From an uncultured Psychroserpens sp. (GTDB lineage: Bacteria > Bacteroidota > Bacteroidia > Flavobacteriales > Flavobacteriaceae), in the NCBI GenBank assembly GCA_947488655.1, contig CANKZZ010000004.1, positions 124,001 through 188,000 on the forward strand: DNA of 64,000 bases. The letters run 5' to 3'. The translations under genes were made by a program, and so were the position numbers. Position 1 is the stretch's first letter. Each line of letters starts with the position of its first letter. Below, piece by piece: positions 36,324 to 45,115 of the stretch. Below the pieces are notes generated by a model. The model saw only the letters and a list, made by a program, of their open reading frames with translations, searched no databases and had not been told where the DNA came from.

Positions 36324-37616
36324 ATGAATATCGATAAAAAAATTACCATCCTAGGCCTAGGATATGTGGGATTACCATTAGCTGTAGAATTTGCTAAAAA
36401 ATACATGGTCATAGGATTTGATATTAATGAAAAACGAATAAAAGAACTTAATAATGGCGTGGATAACACGTTAGAAGTTGAAGACGATCATTTAAAATCT
36501 GTACTTACAAACGACCCAAATGCAAAAACGGGACTTTTTATTACAAATGATACAAATCATACTGCTAATTCTAACGTTTACATAGTTACTGTACCAACTC
36601 CAACCGATGAGCTTAAAAGACCAGTGTTTACTCCTCTTATTAAAGCAAGTGAGAGTGTAGCAAAGGTATTAAAGCAAGGCGATATTGTTATTTATGAGTC
36701 TACAGTATATCCTGGTGCAACAGAAGATATTTGTGTGCCAATCTTAGAAAAGAATTCTGGATTAAAATTCAATGAAGATTTTTATGCTGGATATTCACCA
36801 GAGCGTATTAATCCAGGTGATAAACTGCATACAGTGACAAAAATATTAAAGGTAACTTCTGGCTCAACTCCAGAAATTGCTAAAGAAGTTGATGATCTTT
36901 ATAAATCAATAATTACTGCTGGTACTCATTGTGCACCTTCAATAAAAGTTGCAGAGGCAGCAAAGGTAATAGAGAATTCTCAAAGAGATATAAACATAGC
37001 CTTTGTTAATGAATTATCTAAAATATTTAGATTATTAGATATAGATACTAAAGCTGTTTTAGAAGCTGCAGGTACAAAATGGAACTTTATTAAATTTTCT
37101 CCTGGTTTAGTAGGAGGACATTGTATTGGTGTAGACCCTTACTATTTAGCTCAAAAAGCTATAGAATCTGGTTATAACCCAGAGATTATTCTTGCAGGAC
37201 GTAAGATGAACGATAGTATGGGTGGTTATGTAGCACAAGAGACAGTTAAAATGATGATTAAAAAAGGCGCTAGAATTAAAGATTCTAACGTGCTTGTTTT
37301 AGGTATTACATTTAAAGAAAACTGTCCAGATATAAGAAACTCTAGAGTGATTGATATCATCGAAGAGTTTGAGACGTACAACGTTAATGTAGATGTTTAT
37401 GATCCTTGGGCTTCCAAAGATGAAGTTAAACATGAGTATGGTTTTGATTTATTAGAACAAGAATCTCAATTAAAATCAAATTATGACGCTATTGTTTTAG
37501 CAGTATCTCATAACGAATTCTTAAAAATAGATATCCAAAAATTGAAATCGGAAATTGGCGTTATTTTTGACGTTAAATCATTACTACCAATAGACACCGT
37601 TGACGCCAGATTATAA
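36324..37616 (+). CDS. tviB: UDP-N-acetyl-hexosamine 6-dehydrogenase (TviB-like)
   Basis: A 430 aa UDP-sugar dehydrogenase. It has the NAD motif GLGYVGLPLA, the segment VPTPTDE, EAAKVIENSQRD, and the catalytic Cys in GGHCIGVDPYY. The third domain carries TFKENCPDIRNSR. The wording around YESTVYPGATED and YSPERINPGDK closely resembles what I remember of Salmonella TviB, which oxidises UDP-GlcNAc to UDP-GlcNAc-uronic acid. The next gene is the matching 4-epimerase, with which its stop codon overlaps by one base, so UDP-GalNAcA is the expected product. Confidence 0.88.
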   Translation: MNIDKKITILGLGYVGLPLAVEFAKKYMVIGFDINEKRIKELNNGVDNTLEVEDDHLKSVLTNDPNAKTGLFITNDTNHTANSNVYIVTVPTPTDELKRPVFTPLIKASESVAKVLKQGDIVIYESTVYPGATEDICVPILEKNSGLKFNEDFYAGYSPERINPGDKLHTVTKILKVTSGSTPEIAKEVDDLYKSIITAGTHCAPSIKVAEAAKVIENSQRDINIAFVNELSKIFRLLDIDTKAVLEAAGTKWNFIKFSPGLVGGHCIGVDPYYLAQKAIESGYNPEIILAGRKMNDSMGGYVAQETVKMMIKKGARIKDSNVLVLGITFKENCPDIRNSRVIDIIEEFETYNVNVDVYDPWASKDEVKHEYGFDLLEQESQLKSNYDAIVLAVSHNEFLKIDIQKLKSEIGVIFDVKSLLPIDTVDARL

Positions 37617-38599
37617 TGTACGAAAATAAATATCACAATCAAGATTTAAGTCAGTTATCATTTTTAGTAACTGGAGGAGGAGGTTTTATAGGTTCTAACC
37701 TTGTAGAATATCTTTTAAAATATAACGCAAAAAAAGTACGTGTTTTAGACGATTTTTCAAATGGTCACAGGTACAATTTAACAGAGTTTCATTCTAATCC
37801 AGCTTTTGAACTTATAGAAGGAGACATTAGAGATTTACAAACTTGTAAAGATGCGATGAAAGATATAGATTATGTATCTCATCAAGCAGCTTTAGGTTCT
37901 GTACCAAGATCTATAAATGATCCTGCTACAACCAATGCGGTAAATATTTCTGGATTTTTAAACATGATGATTGCTTTAAAAGACTCATCTACAGTAAAAC
38001 GTATGGTCTATGCAGCATCAAGCTCTACATATGGAGATAGTAAAGCATTACCAAAAGTAGAAGATAATATAGGGAATCCTTTATCTCCTTATGCAGTTAC
38101 AAAATATGTAAACGAACTTTATGCAGATGTCTTTGGTAAAACATACGATACAGATGTCATAGGTTTTAGATATTTTAATGTATTTGGTCCTAAGCAAAGT
38201 CCAGATGGAGCTTATGCAGCGGTTATTCCTTTATTTATGCAAGCCTTAAAAGATGATAAATCTCCTAAAATAAATGGAGATGGTGAGCAAACTAGAGATT
38301 TTACATATATAGATAACGTTATACAAGCAAATGTTAAAGGTTTCTTTGCTTCGGAAAAAGCTAAAAATCAAGTTTTTAACATTGCATGTGGAGAGCGTAT
38401 AACTATTAATTATTTATGGAATTCACTCAAAAATGCTGCAAATTCTAAAGTAGACGCTATTTATGGACCTAACAGGCAAGGAGATGTTAGAGACTCTTTA
38501 GCTAATATAGATAAAGCTAATTCTTTATTAGGATATAAACCAATGTATACAGTTAGAGAAGGTCTAAAAATAACTTGGGATTATTTTAAAGGAGAGTAA
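37616..38599 (+). CDS. UDP-N-acetylglucosamine(uronic acid) 4-epimerase (TviC/WbpP-like)
   Basis: A 327 aa extended SDR epimerase. It has GGGGFIGSNLVEYLL (NAD), DDFSNGHRYNL, HQAALGSVPRSI, and the catalytic YAVTKYVNELYA. The pattern GSVPRSINDPATTN is characteristic of the WbpP/TviC/Gne group acting on N-acetylated sugars. Translationally coupled to the dehydrogenase gene. The pair should convert UDP-GlcNAc to UDP-GalNAcA for the polymer backbone. A very strong nested hairpin follows 15 bp after the stop. Confidence 0.88.
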   Translation: MYENKYHNQDLSQLSFLVTGGGGFIGSNLVEYLLKYNAKKVRVLDDFSNGHRYNLTEFHSNPAFELIEGDIRDLQTCKDAMKDIDYVSHQAALGSVPRSINDPATTNAVNISGFLNMMIALKDSSTVKRMVYAASSSTYGDSKALPKVEDNIGNPLSPYAVTKYVNELYADVFGKTYDTDVIGFRYFNVFGPKQSPDGAYAAVIPLFMQALKDDKSPKINGDGEQTRDFTYIDNVIQANVKGFFASEKAKNQVFNIACGERITINYLWNSLKNAANSKVDAIYGPNRQGDVRDSLANIDKANSLLGYKPMYTVREGLKITWDYFKGE

Positions 38600-38613
38600 A
38601 ATAAAAGGTGCTT

Positions 38614-38674
38614 AACAGTACAGTAAAAAAATGCTTAAATATTTTATTTAAGCATTTTTGCTTTTAGTACTGTT
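38614..38674 (+). terminator. Nested hairpin inside the polysaccharide locus
   Basis: An inner 15 bp stem (AAAAATGCTTAAATA with its complement, loop TTT) is enclosed by an outer 8 bp stem (AACAGTAC at 38614-38621, GTACTGTT at 38667-38674). TTTT follows the inner stem. It lies between the nucleotide-sugar genes and the ABC export genes, about 200 bp before the latter, and may be a terminator or attenuator. Confidence 0.7.
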
Positions 38675-38871
38675 TTGAGTTTCAAAATTAAATTTCAAAT
38701 AAAAGTAAGGAGCATAATTAATAACAGTTATATACATAAATGGTTACTTAATCTATTTATTGCTAATACGAGAATTTTTAGTTTTTTAAATTTTCGTTAT
38801 TTAGTTGTCATTGTTTATATTCGCTACAACCAATATCAAGGGAGTATATTCCTAAATATTTGCAACTATCT
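38675..38871. other. Leader region of the ABC export genes
   Basis: About 200 bp between the hairpin and the permease gene without a credible gene; a 68-codon open frame here has no protein-like features. It probably holds the promoter for the downstream genes, but I see no full TTTG/TAnnTTTG pair. Confidence 0.35.
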
Positions 38872-39717
38872 ATGGCTCTAGAAACTCGTATTTACCAAAA
38901 AAAACGAACAATAAAATTTGGTGCACTTTTAAAAGCGAGTTTAAGTGATATGTATCATTCTCGTTTTTTAGCAAGACAACTTGCAGAGCGCGATATAAAA
39001 GCTCAGTATAGACAATCTTATTTAGGGATAGTATGGGCATTTATTATGCCATTAGCTACTGCAATAGTATGGATTGTTTTAAATAGTAGTGGTACAATTG
39101 CATTATCTGATACTGGAATCCCTTATCCTGTATATGCCTTTTCAGGGACCTTAATTTGGTCTATTGTAGTTGCTGCTATAAATTCTCCTTTGCAAAGTAC
39201 AAATGCAGCCAGAGGTATTTTAACAAAAATCAATTTCCCTAAAGAGGCACTTTTAGTGTCTGGTGTTTACAAATTACTTTTTGATAGTTTTATTAAAATA
39301 ATCTTACTAGTTTTATTTGTATTTATTTATGGTGTAGGTTTTCATTGGAGTATATTATTATTTCCTTTAGCTATTTTAGGAGCTGTACTGTTTGGTACTA
39401 CTTTAGGTTTATTTGTTACACCATTAGGTTTACTTTATAAAGATATAGGTAAAATTATAACGTTTGGGTTACAGTTTTTAATGTACGTGACTCCTGTTGT
39501 ATATGCAATACCAAAAACAGGAATTATGCATACTTTAATGTTGTATAATCCCATTACACCAATTGTTTTAACAGCAAGAGATTTGGTCGTTGGATTTAGT
39601 CCAGAACATATTAATTATTTCTTTGGAGTCATTCTTGTTTGCTTGCCTCTATTGTTCTTAGGATTAATTATTTATCGAATTTCTATACCAATTATAGTAG
39701 AGAGATTAAGTGCTTAA
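38872..39717 (+). CDS. Polysaccharide ABC transporter permease (Wzm-like)
   Basis: A 281 aa ABC-2 type permease with six hydrophobic helices. It has the N-terminal LAERDIKAQYRQSYLGIVWA segment typical of capsule, O-antigen and teichoic acid exporters (Wzm/KpsM/TagG) and YVTPVVYAIP in the last third. It moves a lipid-linked polysaccharide across the inner membrane. The ATG at 38872 is preferred to a TTG 12 bp upstream. Its ATPase partner follows after 107 bp. Confidence 0.92.
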   Translation: MALETRIYQKKRTIKFGALLKASLSDMYHSRFLARQLAERDIKAQYRQSYLGIVWAFIMPLATAIVWIVLNSSGTIALSDTGIPYPVYAFSGTLIWSIVVAAINSPLQSTNAARGILTKINFPKEALLVSGVYKLLFDSFIKIILLVLFVFIYGVGFHWSILLFPLAILGAVLFGTTLGLFVTPLGLLYKDIGKIITFGLQFLMYVTPVVYAIPKTGIMHTLMLYNPITPIVLTARDLVVGFSPEHINYFFGVILVCLPLLFLGLIIYRISIPIIVERLSA

Positions 39718-39824
39718 AAATTGTTGAAATAATTAAATTGATAGTTGATAAAAACAACGACAGTAAATATTATATATAAGAAGGTTATAACTCATAAATT
39801 TAGTATAGAAAAAGTTTAAAATTC

Positions 39825-41051
39825 ATGTCTCAAAACAAACCTATAAAATCAGATAACGAAGTACTTGTAAAGGTAGAAGGCCTTAGCAAGAAGTTTTGTA
39901 AAGATTTAAAAACGAGTCTTTGGTATGGTATAAAAGATTTGATTAGTGGTGTAAGAGGTTCTAATGAAGTAAGTGAGTTACGCTCTAAAGAGTTTTGGGC
40001 AGTAAAAGATATAAATTTTGAACTAAGGCGAGGAGAATGTTTAGGTTTAATTGGTCATAATGGTGCAGGTAAATCCACACTTCTTAAAATTTTAAATGGT
40101 TTAATTAATCCAGATATAGGTAAAGTTACTATTAAAGGTCGAGTAGGTGCTCTAATAGAACTAGGTGCAGGATTTAATCCCATACTTAGCGGTAGAGAGA
40201 ATATATACAACAATGGTGCTATTTTAGGATTTACACGCAAAGAGATAGATGGTAAATTAGACGAAATAATATCTTTTGCAGAATTAGAAGAATTTATTGA
40301 TATGCCAGTTCAACATTATAGTTCTGGTATGAAAGTGCGTTTAGGCTTTGCAGTTGCTGCTCAAATGGAACCAGACGTTTTAATCATAGATGAGGTATTG
40401 GCTGTAGGAGATTTAGGTTTTATACTTAAATGTTTTAAAACTATAGATACGATTTTACCAAGAACCGCTGTAATATTTGTGAGCCACAATATGCCCATGA
40501 TTTCACGAATATGCAGTACAGTGATTTTAATGGAAAGCGGTAAGCCAGTATTTATTGGAGAGAACGTTTCTAAAGGAATTGATTTATACTATAATACGTT
40601 TTTAACAGGTGAAGATTCAGATGTTGTATTTACAGATAATTCATTAAACTTTATTAATGCTTCCGTAGATGGTGTGATTTCTGAAAATAATATTTATAAT
40701 GTAAAATGGGGAGAATCTATTGAATTAAATTTAAATCTAAAAAATATTAGTTTAACCAAAAAGCCATTTATTTCATTGGTAATTTACGATAAAGAGCAAC
40801 GTGCTGTTGCAGAGATATATCCCGAAAGTCAAGAGTTAATAGACATTCAAAAAAATACAGATATTAATTTTTCATTCAATATTAAAAATATATATCTATC
40901 TAAAGGTGTGTATAATATTACATTAAATGCTTCGGAAAAACCTTCATTTAATTTTTATTACAAAATACATAAGGCAATTACCCTGAGAGTAGAACATGAT
41001 AAGCAAATGTGGACTTCGTTTTTGCTAGATTCTGAAGCTATTAACAGTTAG
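39825..41051 (+). CDS. Polysaccharide ABC transporter ATP-binding protein (Wzt-like)
   Basis: A 408 aa ATPase. Walker A is GHNGAGKST, the signature YSSGMKVRLGFA, Walker B VLIIDEVLAVGD. The ABC part (about 1-250) is extended at the N-terminus (SLWYGIKDLISG), as in Wzt. Residues about 270-400 form a beta-sandwich carbohydrate-binding domain of the Wzt C-terminal type, which in known systems recognises the capped polymer end before export. The presence of this domain suggests that chain-end modification (methyl, sulfate or phosphate) gates export here. Confidence 0.92.
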   Translation: MSQNKPIKSDNEVLVKVEGLSKKFCKDLKTSLWYGIKDLISGVRGSNEVSELRSKEFWAVKDINFELRRGECLGLIGHNGAGKSTLLKILNGLINPDIGKVTIKGRVGALIELGAGFNPILSGRENIYNNGAILGFTRKEIDGKLDEIISFAELEEFIDMPVQHYSSGMKVRLGFAVAAQMEPDVLIIDEVLAVGDLGFILKCFKTIDTILPRTAVIFVSHNMPMISRICSTVILMESGKPVFIGENVSKGIDLYYNTFLTGEDSDVVFTDNSLNFINASVDGVISENNIYNVKWGESIELNLNLKNISLTKKPFISLVIYDKEQRAVAEIYPESQELIDIQKNTDINFSFNIKNIYLSKGVYNITLNASEKPSFNFYYKIHKAITLRVEHDKQMWTSFLLDSEAINS

Positions 41052-41175
41052 AATTTTATTTAAGATTTCGATAATTAACGGATGAATTATAACTTTATTT
41101 ACATTCAAATTAATATGATCTAATTCTATTAAAGAATTAGTTCTCTTATATTTGATTAATTAAAACTAATTAGCT

Positions 41176-42249
41176 TTGAGAATCAACGTCACTAGAACAT
41201 TTTTACCGCCTCAAGCCGAATATCAAGCTATTTTAAAATTAGCATGGGATACAGGTTGGATGACCAATAGAGGTGTTTTGTTAAAAGAACTCGAAAAAAA
41301 ATTACAAGATTATTTAGGGTCAAATAACATCATTGCTATGACAAATGGTACCTTACCATTACAAATAGCGATCAAAGCTTTAAAATTAGAGGGAGAAATT
41401 ATAACGACTCCTTTTAGTTATGTGGCCACAACAAGTAGTATTGTTTGGGAAGGCTGTACGCCTGTTTTTGTAGATATTGATCCAGATTATTTAACTATTG
41501 ACGAAGCAAAGATTGAAGCAGCAATTACGCCAAAAACTAAAGCTATTCTTGCAACGCATGTTTTTGGAAACCCTTGTCATGTAGAAGCTATAGAAGCAAT
41601 AGCAGTAAAACATAATTTAAAAGTTATTTACGACGCTGCACATTGCTTTGGCGTAACGTATAAAGGATCATCTTTGTTTAACTATGGTGACGTTAGCACC
41701 TGTAGTTTTCATGCAACGAAGTTGTTTCATACAGGAGAAGGTGGTGCCTTATTTTGTAAAGAGAATTTGTTTAGACAAATGTATTTACATCATAATTTTG
41801 GGCATGATGGTCCAGATGTGTTTCGTGGTTTAGGTATTAATGCCAAAATGAGTGAACCTCAGGCAGCCATGGGACTTTCTGTATTGCCATATATGGAAAC
41901 TATATTAGGTGAGCGTCAAAAGGTCGTAGAAACGTATGAAAGTGCGTTAAAAGATTTGCCTATTCAAAGACTTAAAATAAGAAAGGATACAGAATGGAAT
42001 TATAGTTATTATCCTATTATTTTTAAAACTGAAACTCAATTATTAAAAATAATGCAAGCTTTAGAAGATGCTTCAATATTTCCGAGACGTTATTTTTATC
42101 CTTCCTTAAATACTTTAGATTATACAGATGGAGAAGTAATGCCTGTTTCAGAATCTATTAGTAAACGTATTATTTGTTTACCTCTATACGTTGGTTTAGA
42201 AAACCAGGATATTTTACGTATCGTAGATATTATAACCAAAAATATATGA
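41176..42249 (+). CDS. DegT/DnrJ/EryC1/StrS family aminotransferase
   Basis: A 357 aa PLP enzyme that aminates a keto sugar attached to a nucleotide. The PLP lysine is in FHATKLFHTGEGG. Other family marks are TNGTLPLQIAIKAL, ATHVFGNPC and YDAAHCFGV. Start: TTG at 41176 (MRINVTRTFLPP), because the family's N-terminal VTRTFLPP-type segment begins right there. A TATATTTG box at 41147-41154 may be its -7 element, the -33 being weak. No 4,6-dehydratase that would supply a keto sugar is visible in the window. The ATG of the sulfotransferase gene overlaps its stop codon. Confidence 0.9.
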   Translation: MRINVTRTFLPPQAEYQAILKLAWDTGWMTNRGVLLKELEKKLQDYLGSNNIIAMTNGTLPLQIAIKALKLEGEIITTPFSYVATTSSIVWEGCTPVFVDIDPDYLTIDEAKIEAAITPKTKAILATHVFGNPCHVEAIEAIAVKHNLKVIYDAAHCFGVTYKGSSLFNYGDVSTCSFHATKLFHTGEGGALFCKENLFRQMYLHHNFGHDGPDVFRGLGINAKMSEPQAAMGLSVLPYMETILGERQKVVETYESALKDLPIQRLKIRKDTEWNYSYYPIIFKTETQLLKIMQALEDASIFPRRYFYPSLNTLDYTDGEVMPVSESISKRIICLPLYVGLENQDILRIVDIITKNI

Positions 42250-43118
42250 TTGTAGACCACTTTTTTATATTAGCAAACCCAAGATCGGGTTCGAGTTTAT
42301 TGCGATTAATGTTAAATAGTCATTCTCAAATAACGGTACCTCCAGAGTGTGGTTTTTTATTGTGGTTAGAGCCAAAGTATAGATTATGGAGTGTAGAGAA
42401 TTTAAATGACAAGGACATTGAGCAGTTTGTTGAAGATGTACAATCATCTAGAAAATTTGAAACTTGGCAGATTAAAAATCAAACTATAATTGACGTAATT
42501 AAAAACAAACAACCTGAAAATTATGTAACATTGGCGCAATGTGTATATCTTAGCTATGCAAAAAATCAAGTTAAGTCGCCAGCATTAATTGGAGATAAAA
42601 ACAATTATTATATCAACCATTTATTAGAATTAGGTGAGGTAATACCTAATAGTTATGTTATTCATTTAGTAAGAGATGGTAGAGATATTGTACAATCTTA
42701 TCGTGAGATTAACAAAATATCAAGTGATTATAAGTACAAACCAAACTTGCCTTATTCTATTCAGGATATTGCAACGCAATGGCATGAAAACAATCTTAAT
42801 ATTTTTAATTTTTATAGAGATAACACAAACTATATTTTTATTAAATATGAAAATTTATTAAAGCATCCGAAAGAGGTATTATCTGAAATTTTAGATCATT
42901 TCAATTTAAAATTTGAAGATAAAATGTTAGAGTTTTACAAAGAAAATGCCTTAAAACAAATAGAACCTAAAGAGACTCTAGCTTGGAAACTTAAAACATT
43001 AAAGCCTTTAGATAAAAGTAATATTGGTATTTACAAAGAAAAATTAAATGCTACTGAAATTAAAGAGTTTAACGTCTTAGCCGAAAAATCTTTAAAACTA
43101 TTTGGTTATGATACTTAG
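42246..43118 (+). CDS. Sulfotransferase family protein
   Basis: A 290 aa PAPS-dependent sulfotransferase. The 5'-phosphosulfate loop is ANPRSGSSLLRLMLNSH (about residues 9-25) and the 3'-phosphate site is HLVRDGRDIVQSY (about 141-153). The start is the ATG at 42246, whose last two bases overlap the TGA of the aminotransferase gene (ATGA coupling). It probably sulfates a sugar of the polymer or a lipid-linked intermediate in the cytoplasm. It overlaps the following GT2 gene by 11 bp. Confidence 0.88.
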   Translation: MIVDHFFILANPRSGSSLLRLMLNSHSQITVPPECGFLLWLEPKYRLWSVENLNDKDIEQFVEDVQSSRKFETWQIKNQTIIDVIKNKQPENYVTLAQCVYLSYAKNQVKSPALIGDKNNYYINHLLELGEVIPNSYVIHLVRDGRDIVQSYREINKISSDYKYKPNLPYSIQDIATQWHENNLNIFNFYRDNTNYIFIKYENLLKHPKEVLSEILDHFNLKFEDKMLEFYKENALKQIEPKETLAWKLKTLKPLDKSNIGIYKEKLNATEIKEFNVLAEKSLKLFGYDT

Positions 43119-44049
43119 CATAAGGTTGCAGTGTTATAATCATGGGTTGTTTATTGAAAAAGCATTGCAAAGTATAATTGCCCAAAATACTAATTTTGAT
43201 TTTGAGGTGGTGATAGGAGATGATTTCTCTACAGATAATACCTTAGAAATTATTAAAAGAGTAATTAAAGAAAATACCAATACTAAAATTACGTTTAATT
43301 TACTCGATAGAAAACAAGGAGAATTATATAGTATAAATAGAAAAGCCAAAGGACGACTTTACAATTTTTATGATATTTTAAATAATTGTCAAGGACGATA
43401 TATTGCACTCTTAGATGGAGATGATTATTGGAGTGATGCTTCAAAACTTCAAACACAAGTAGATTTTTTAGAAAACAACCCAGATTTTGCTGTAATTGGT
43501 CACAACGCACGTCAGGTGATAGATGTTGAAGAAACAGAAAAATTGGTGAGAAGTACAGAGCAAAATTATGTTGATTATTTAACTTCAGATTTAATTCAAC
43601 AAAATCCATTTGTTACTTCTATTGTTATGCTTAGAAACATCGGTTTTAAAGAATGTCTTAGCGAATTAAATTACTTTTTAGTTGGTGATTGGCCATTATT
43701 TACTCGGTTATCCTTTAAAGGTAAATGTCGTTTTTATGCTAAACCAATGGGATTTTATAGAATACATGACAATAGTATTACCAGTAAAAATAGAGTAGAT
43801 TATAAACCATTTAGAAATGAGTTTGTTAATAGAATAAATCATGCTACCTATTGGAATGCATTTGGTAAGAATAAATTTGATATAGAAGAGAGAGCTGTTA
43901 AAGAGCGCAGATCTTTGGTGTTAACTAAAATGGCAATGCGAAATTTAGATTTTAAAACAGCTATTAAATATGCTAAATTTGTAAATAGTAAAGATGTAAA
44001 AAAGACTTACACTAAATACGTCATAAGTGTTTTAAAGCTTTTATCATAA
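43108..44049 (+). CDS. Family 2 glycosyltransferase (tandem copy A)
   Basis: A 313 aa GT-A fold transferase. It begins MILSIRLQCYNHGLFIEKAL, with VVIGDDFSTDNT for nucleotide binding and the DGDDYW metal motif. The N-terminal two thirds are strikingly like the next gene, so the two arose by tandem duplication. The ATG at 43108 is chosen over a TTG two codons upstream. The C-terminal part is basic and differs from its neighbour, suggesting a different acceptor. Confidence 0.88.
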   Translation: MILSIRLQCYNHGLFIEKALQSIIAQNTNFDFEVVIGDDFSTDNTLEIIKRVIKENTNTKITFNLLDRKQGELYSINRKAKGRLYNFYDILNNCQGRYIALLDGDDYWSDASKLQTQVDFLENNPDFAVIGHNARQVIDVEETEKLVRSTEQNYVDYLTSDLIQQNPFVTSIVMLRNIGFKECLSELNYFLVGDWPLFTRLSFKGKCRFYAKPMGFYRIHDNSITSKNRVDYKPFRNEFVNRINHATYWNAFGKNKFDIEERAVKERRSLVLTKMAMRNLDFKTAIKYAKFVNSKDVKKTYTKYVISVLKLLS

Positions 44050-44152
44050 CCATTTAAAAAAACCATTGTCTAACTAATGACATTTAATTATTTTCATATA
44101 ACCAAAGCATTACAGCTGTTAATAAGGCTAATACGGTTAAAATAACTTTAGT

Positions 44153-45115
44153 ATGTCAACTAAAAACTTTAAAAGTATGATGCTTAGTGTTAGATTACAA
44201 TGTTATAACCATGGTTTGTTTATAGAAGAAGCATTACAGAGTATTATTAATCAAAAAACTAATTTTGATTTTGAAGTCGTAATTGGAGATGATTTTTCTA
44301 CCGATAATTCAATTGAAATCATAGAAAAGGTAATCAAACAAAATACCAATTCTCAAATCACCTTTAATTTACTAAACCGAAAAAAAGGAGACTTATACAG
44401 TATTAATAGAGAAGCAAAAGGTAGACTTTATAATTTTTACAATATTTTAAAGAACTGTAATGGTAAATATATTGCGTTATTAGATGGTGATGATTATTGG
44501 ACAGACCCACTTAAACTCCAAAAACAAGTTGATTTTTTAGAACAGAATAGTGAGTATGCGATATGTGCTCATAATGTAAACGAATTAAATACTTTTAATA
44601 ATTTAGTTGAAATTAAACCAGGTAAGTCAAAGTTGTTAGTTTATAATTTAGATAATTATATTATTAACAATAGAACTCCAACGTGTTCTTTATTAATTAA
44701 AAGTGAGTACTTAAAATTAGATACTGATTTTCCTAAATGGTTTTGTAAGATGAATTTTGGCGATTGGGCAATTTTACTAATTGTCTTAAAAAATAGCGGT
44801 AAATTATGCGCTGTATTACCAGATGTCATGGGTACGTATCGAATACATGCTAAAGGAATTCACGGTAATTTATATGAAAACAGTAAAGCCTTTAGAAATG
44901 CTTTTAAGGGACATTTATTGTTTGTTAAGACGATAAAAAAAGAACTCTTGTTTGAAGAAAAATATAATCTTTTGCTTTATAAAAAGCATTTAAAAGTACA
45001 TAAGAGACTCTATAAACTTAATCTAGAATCTAAAGATTTTTTAAAGGCTTTAAATCATCATATTAAGTTTATGTATTATAAATTAAAATTTAAACTAACA
45101 CACAATAATTATTAA
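44153..45115 (+). CDS. Family 2 glycosyltransferase (tandem copy B)
   Basis: A 320 aa GT2 enzyme, a paralogue of the preceding gene, with VVIGDDFSTDNS and LDGDDYWTDPLKLQKQ. Most of the first ~125 residues are the same in both proteins. It has an eight-residue N-terminal extension, with alternative ATGs at 44177 and 44180. Its stop codon overlaps the presumed ATT start of the next gene by one base. Confidence 0.88.
   Translation: MSTKNFKSMMLSVRLQCYNHGLFIEEALQSIINQKTNFDFEVVIGDDFSTDNSIEIIEKVIKQNTNSQITFNLLNRKKGDLYSINREAKGRLYNFYNILKNCNGKYIALLDGDDYWTDPLKLQKQVDFLEQNSEYAICAHNVNELNTFNNLVEIKPGKSKLLVYNLDNYIINNRTPTCSLLIKSEYLKLDTDFPKWFCKMNFGDWAILLIVLKNSGKLCAVLPDVMGTYRIHAKGIHGNLYENSKAFRNAFKGHLLFVKTIKKELLFEEKYNLLLYKKHLKVHKRLYKLNLESKDFLKALNHHIKFMYYKLKFKLTHNNY

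Noticed and set aside
38675-38881. 68-codon plus-strand reading frame ahead of the ABC permease.
   Set aside because: Its composition is Phe/Ile/Tyr/Asn-rich, as expected of translated AT-rich noncoding DNA, and it has no family signature; it overlaps the leader and the start of the permease gene.
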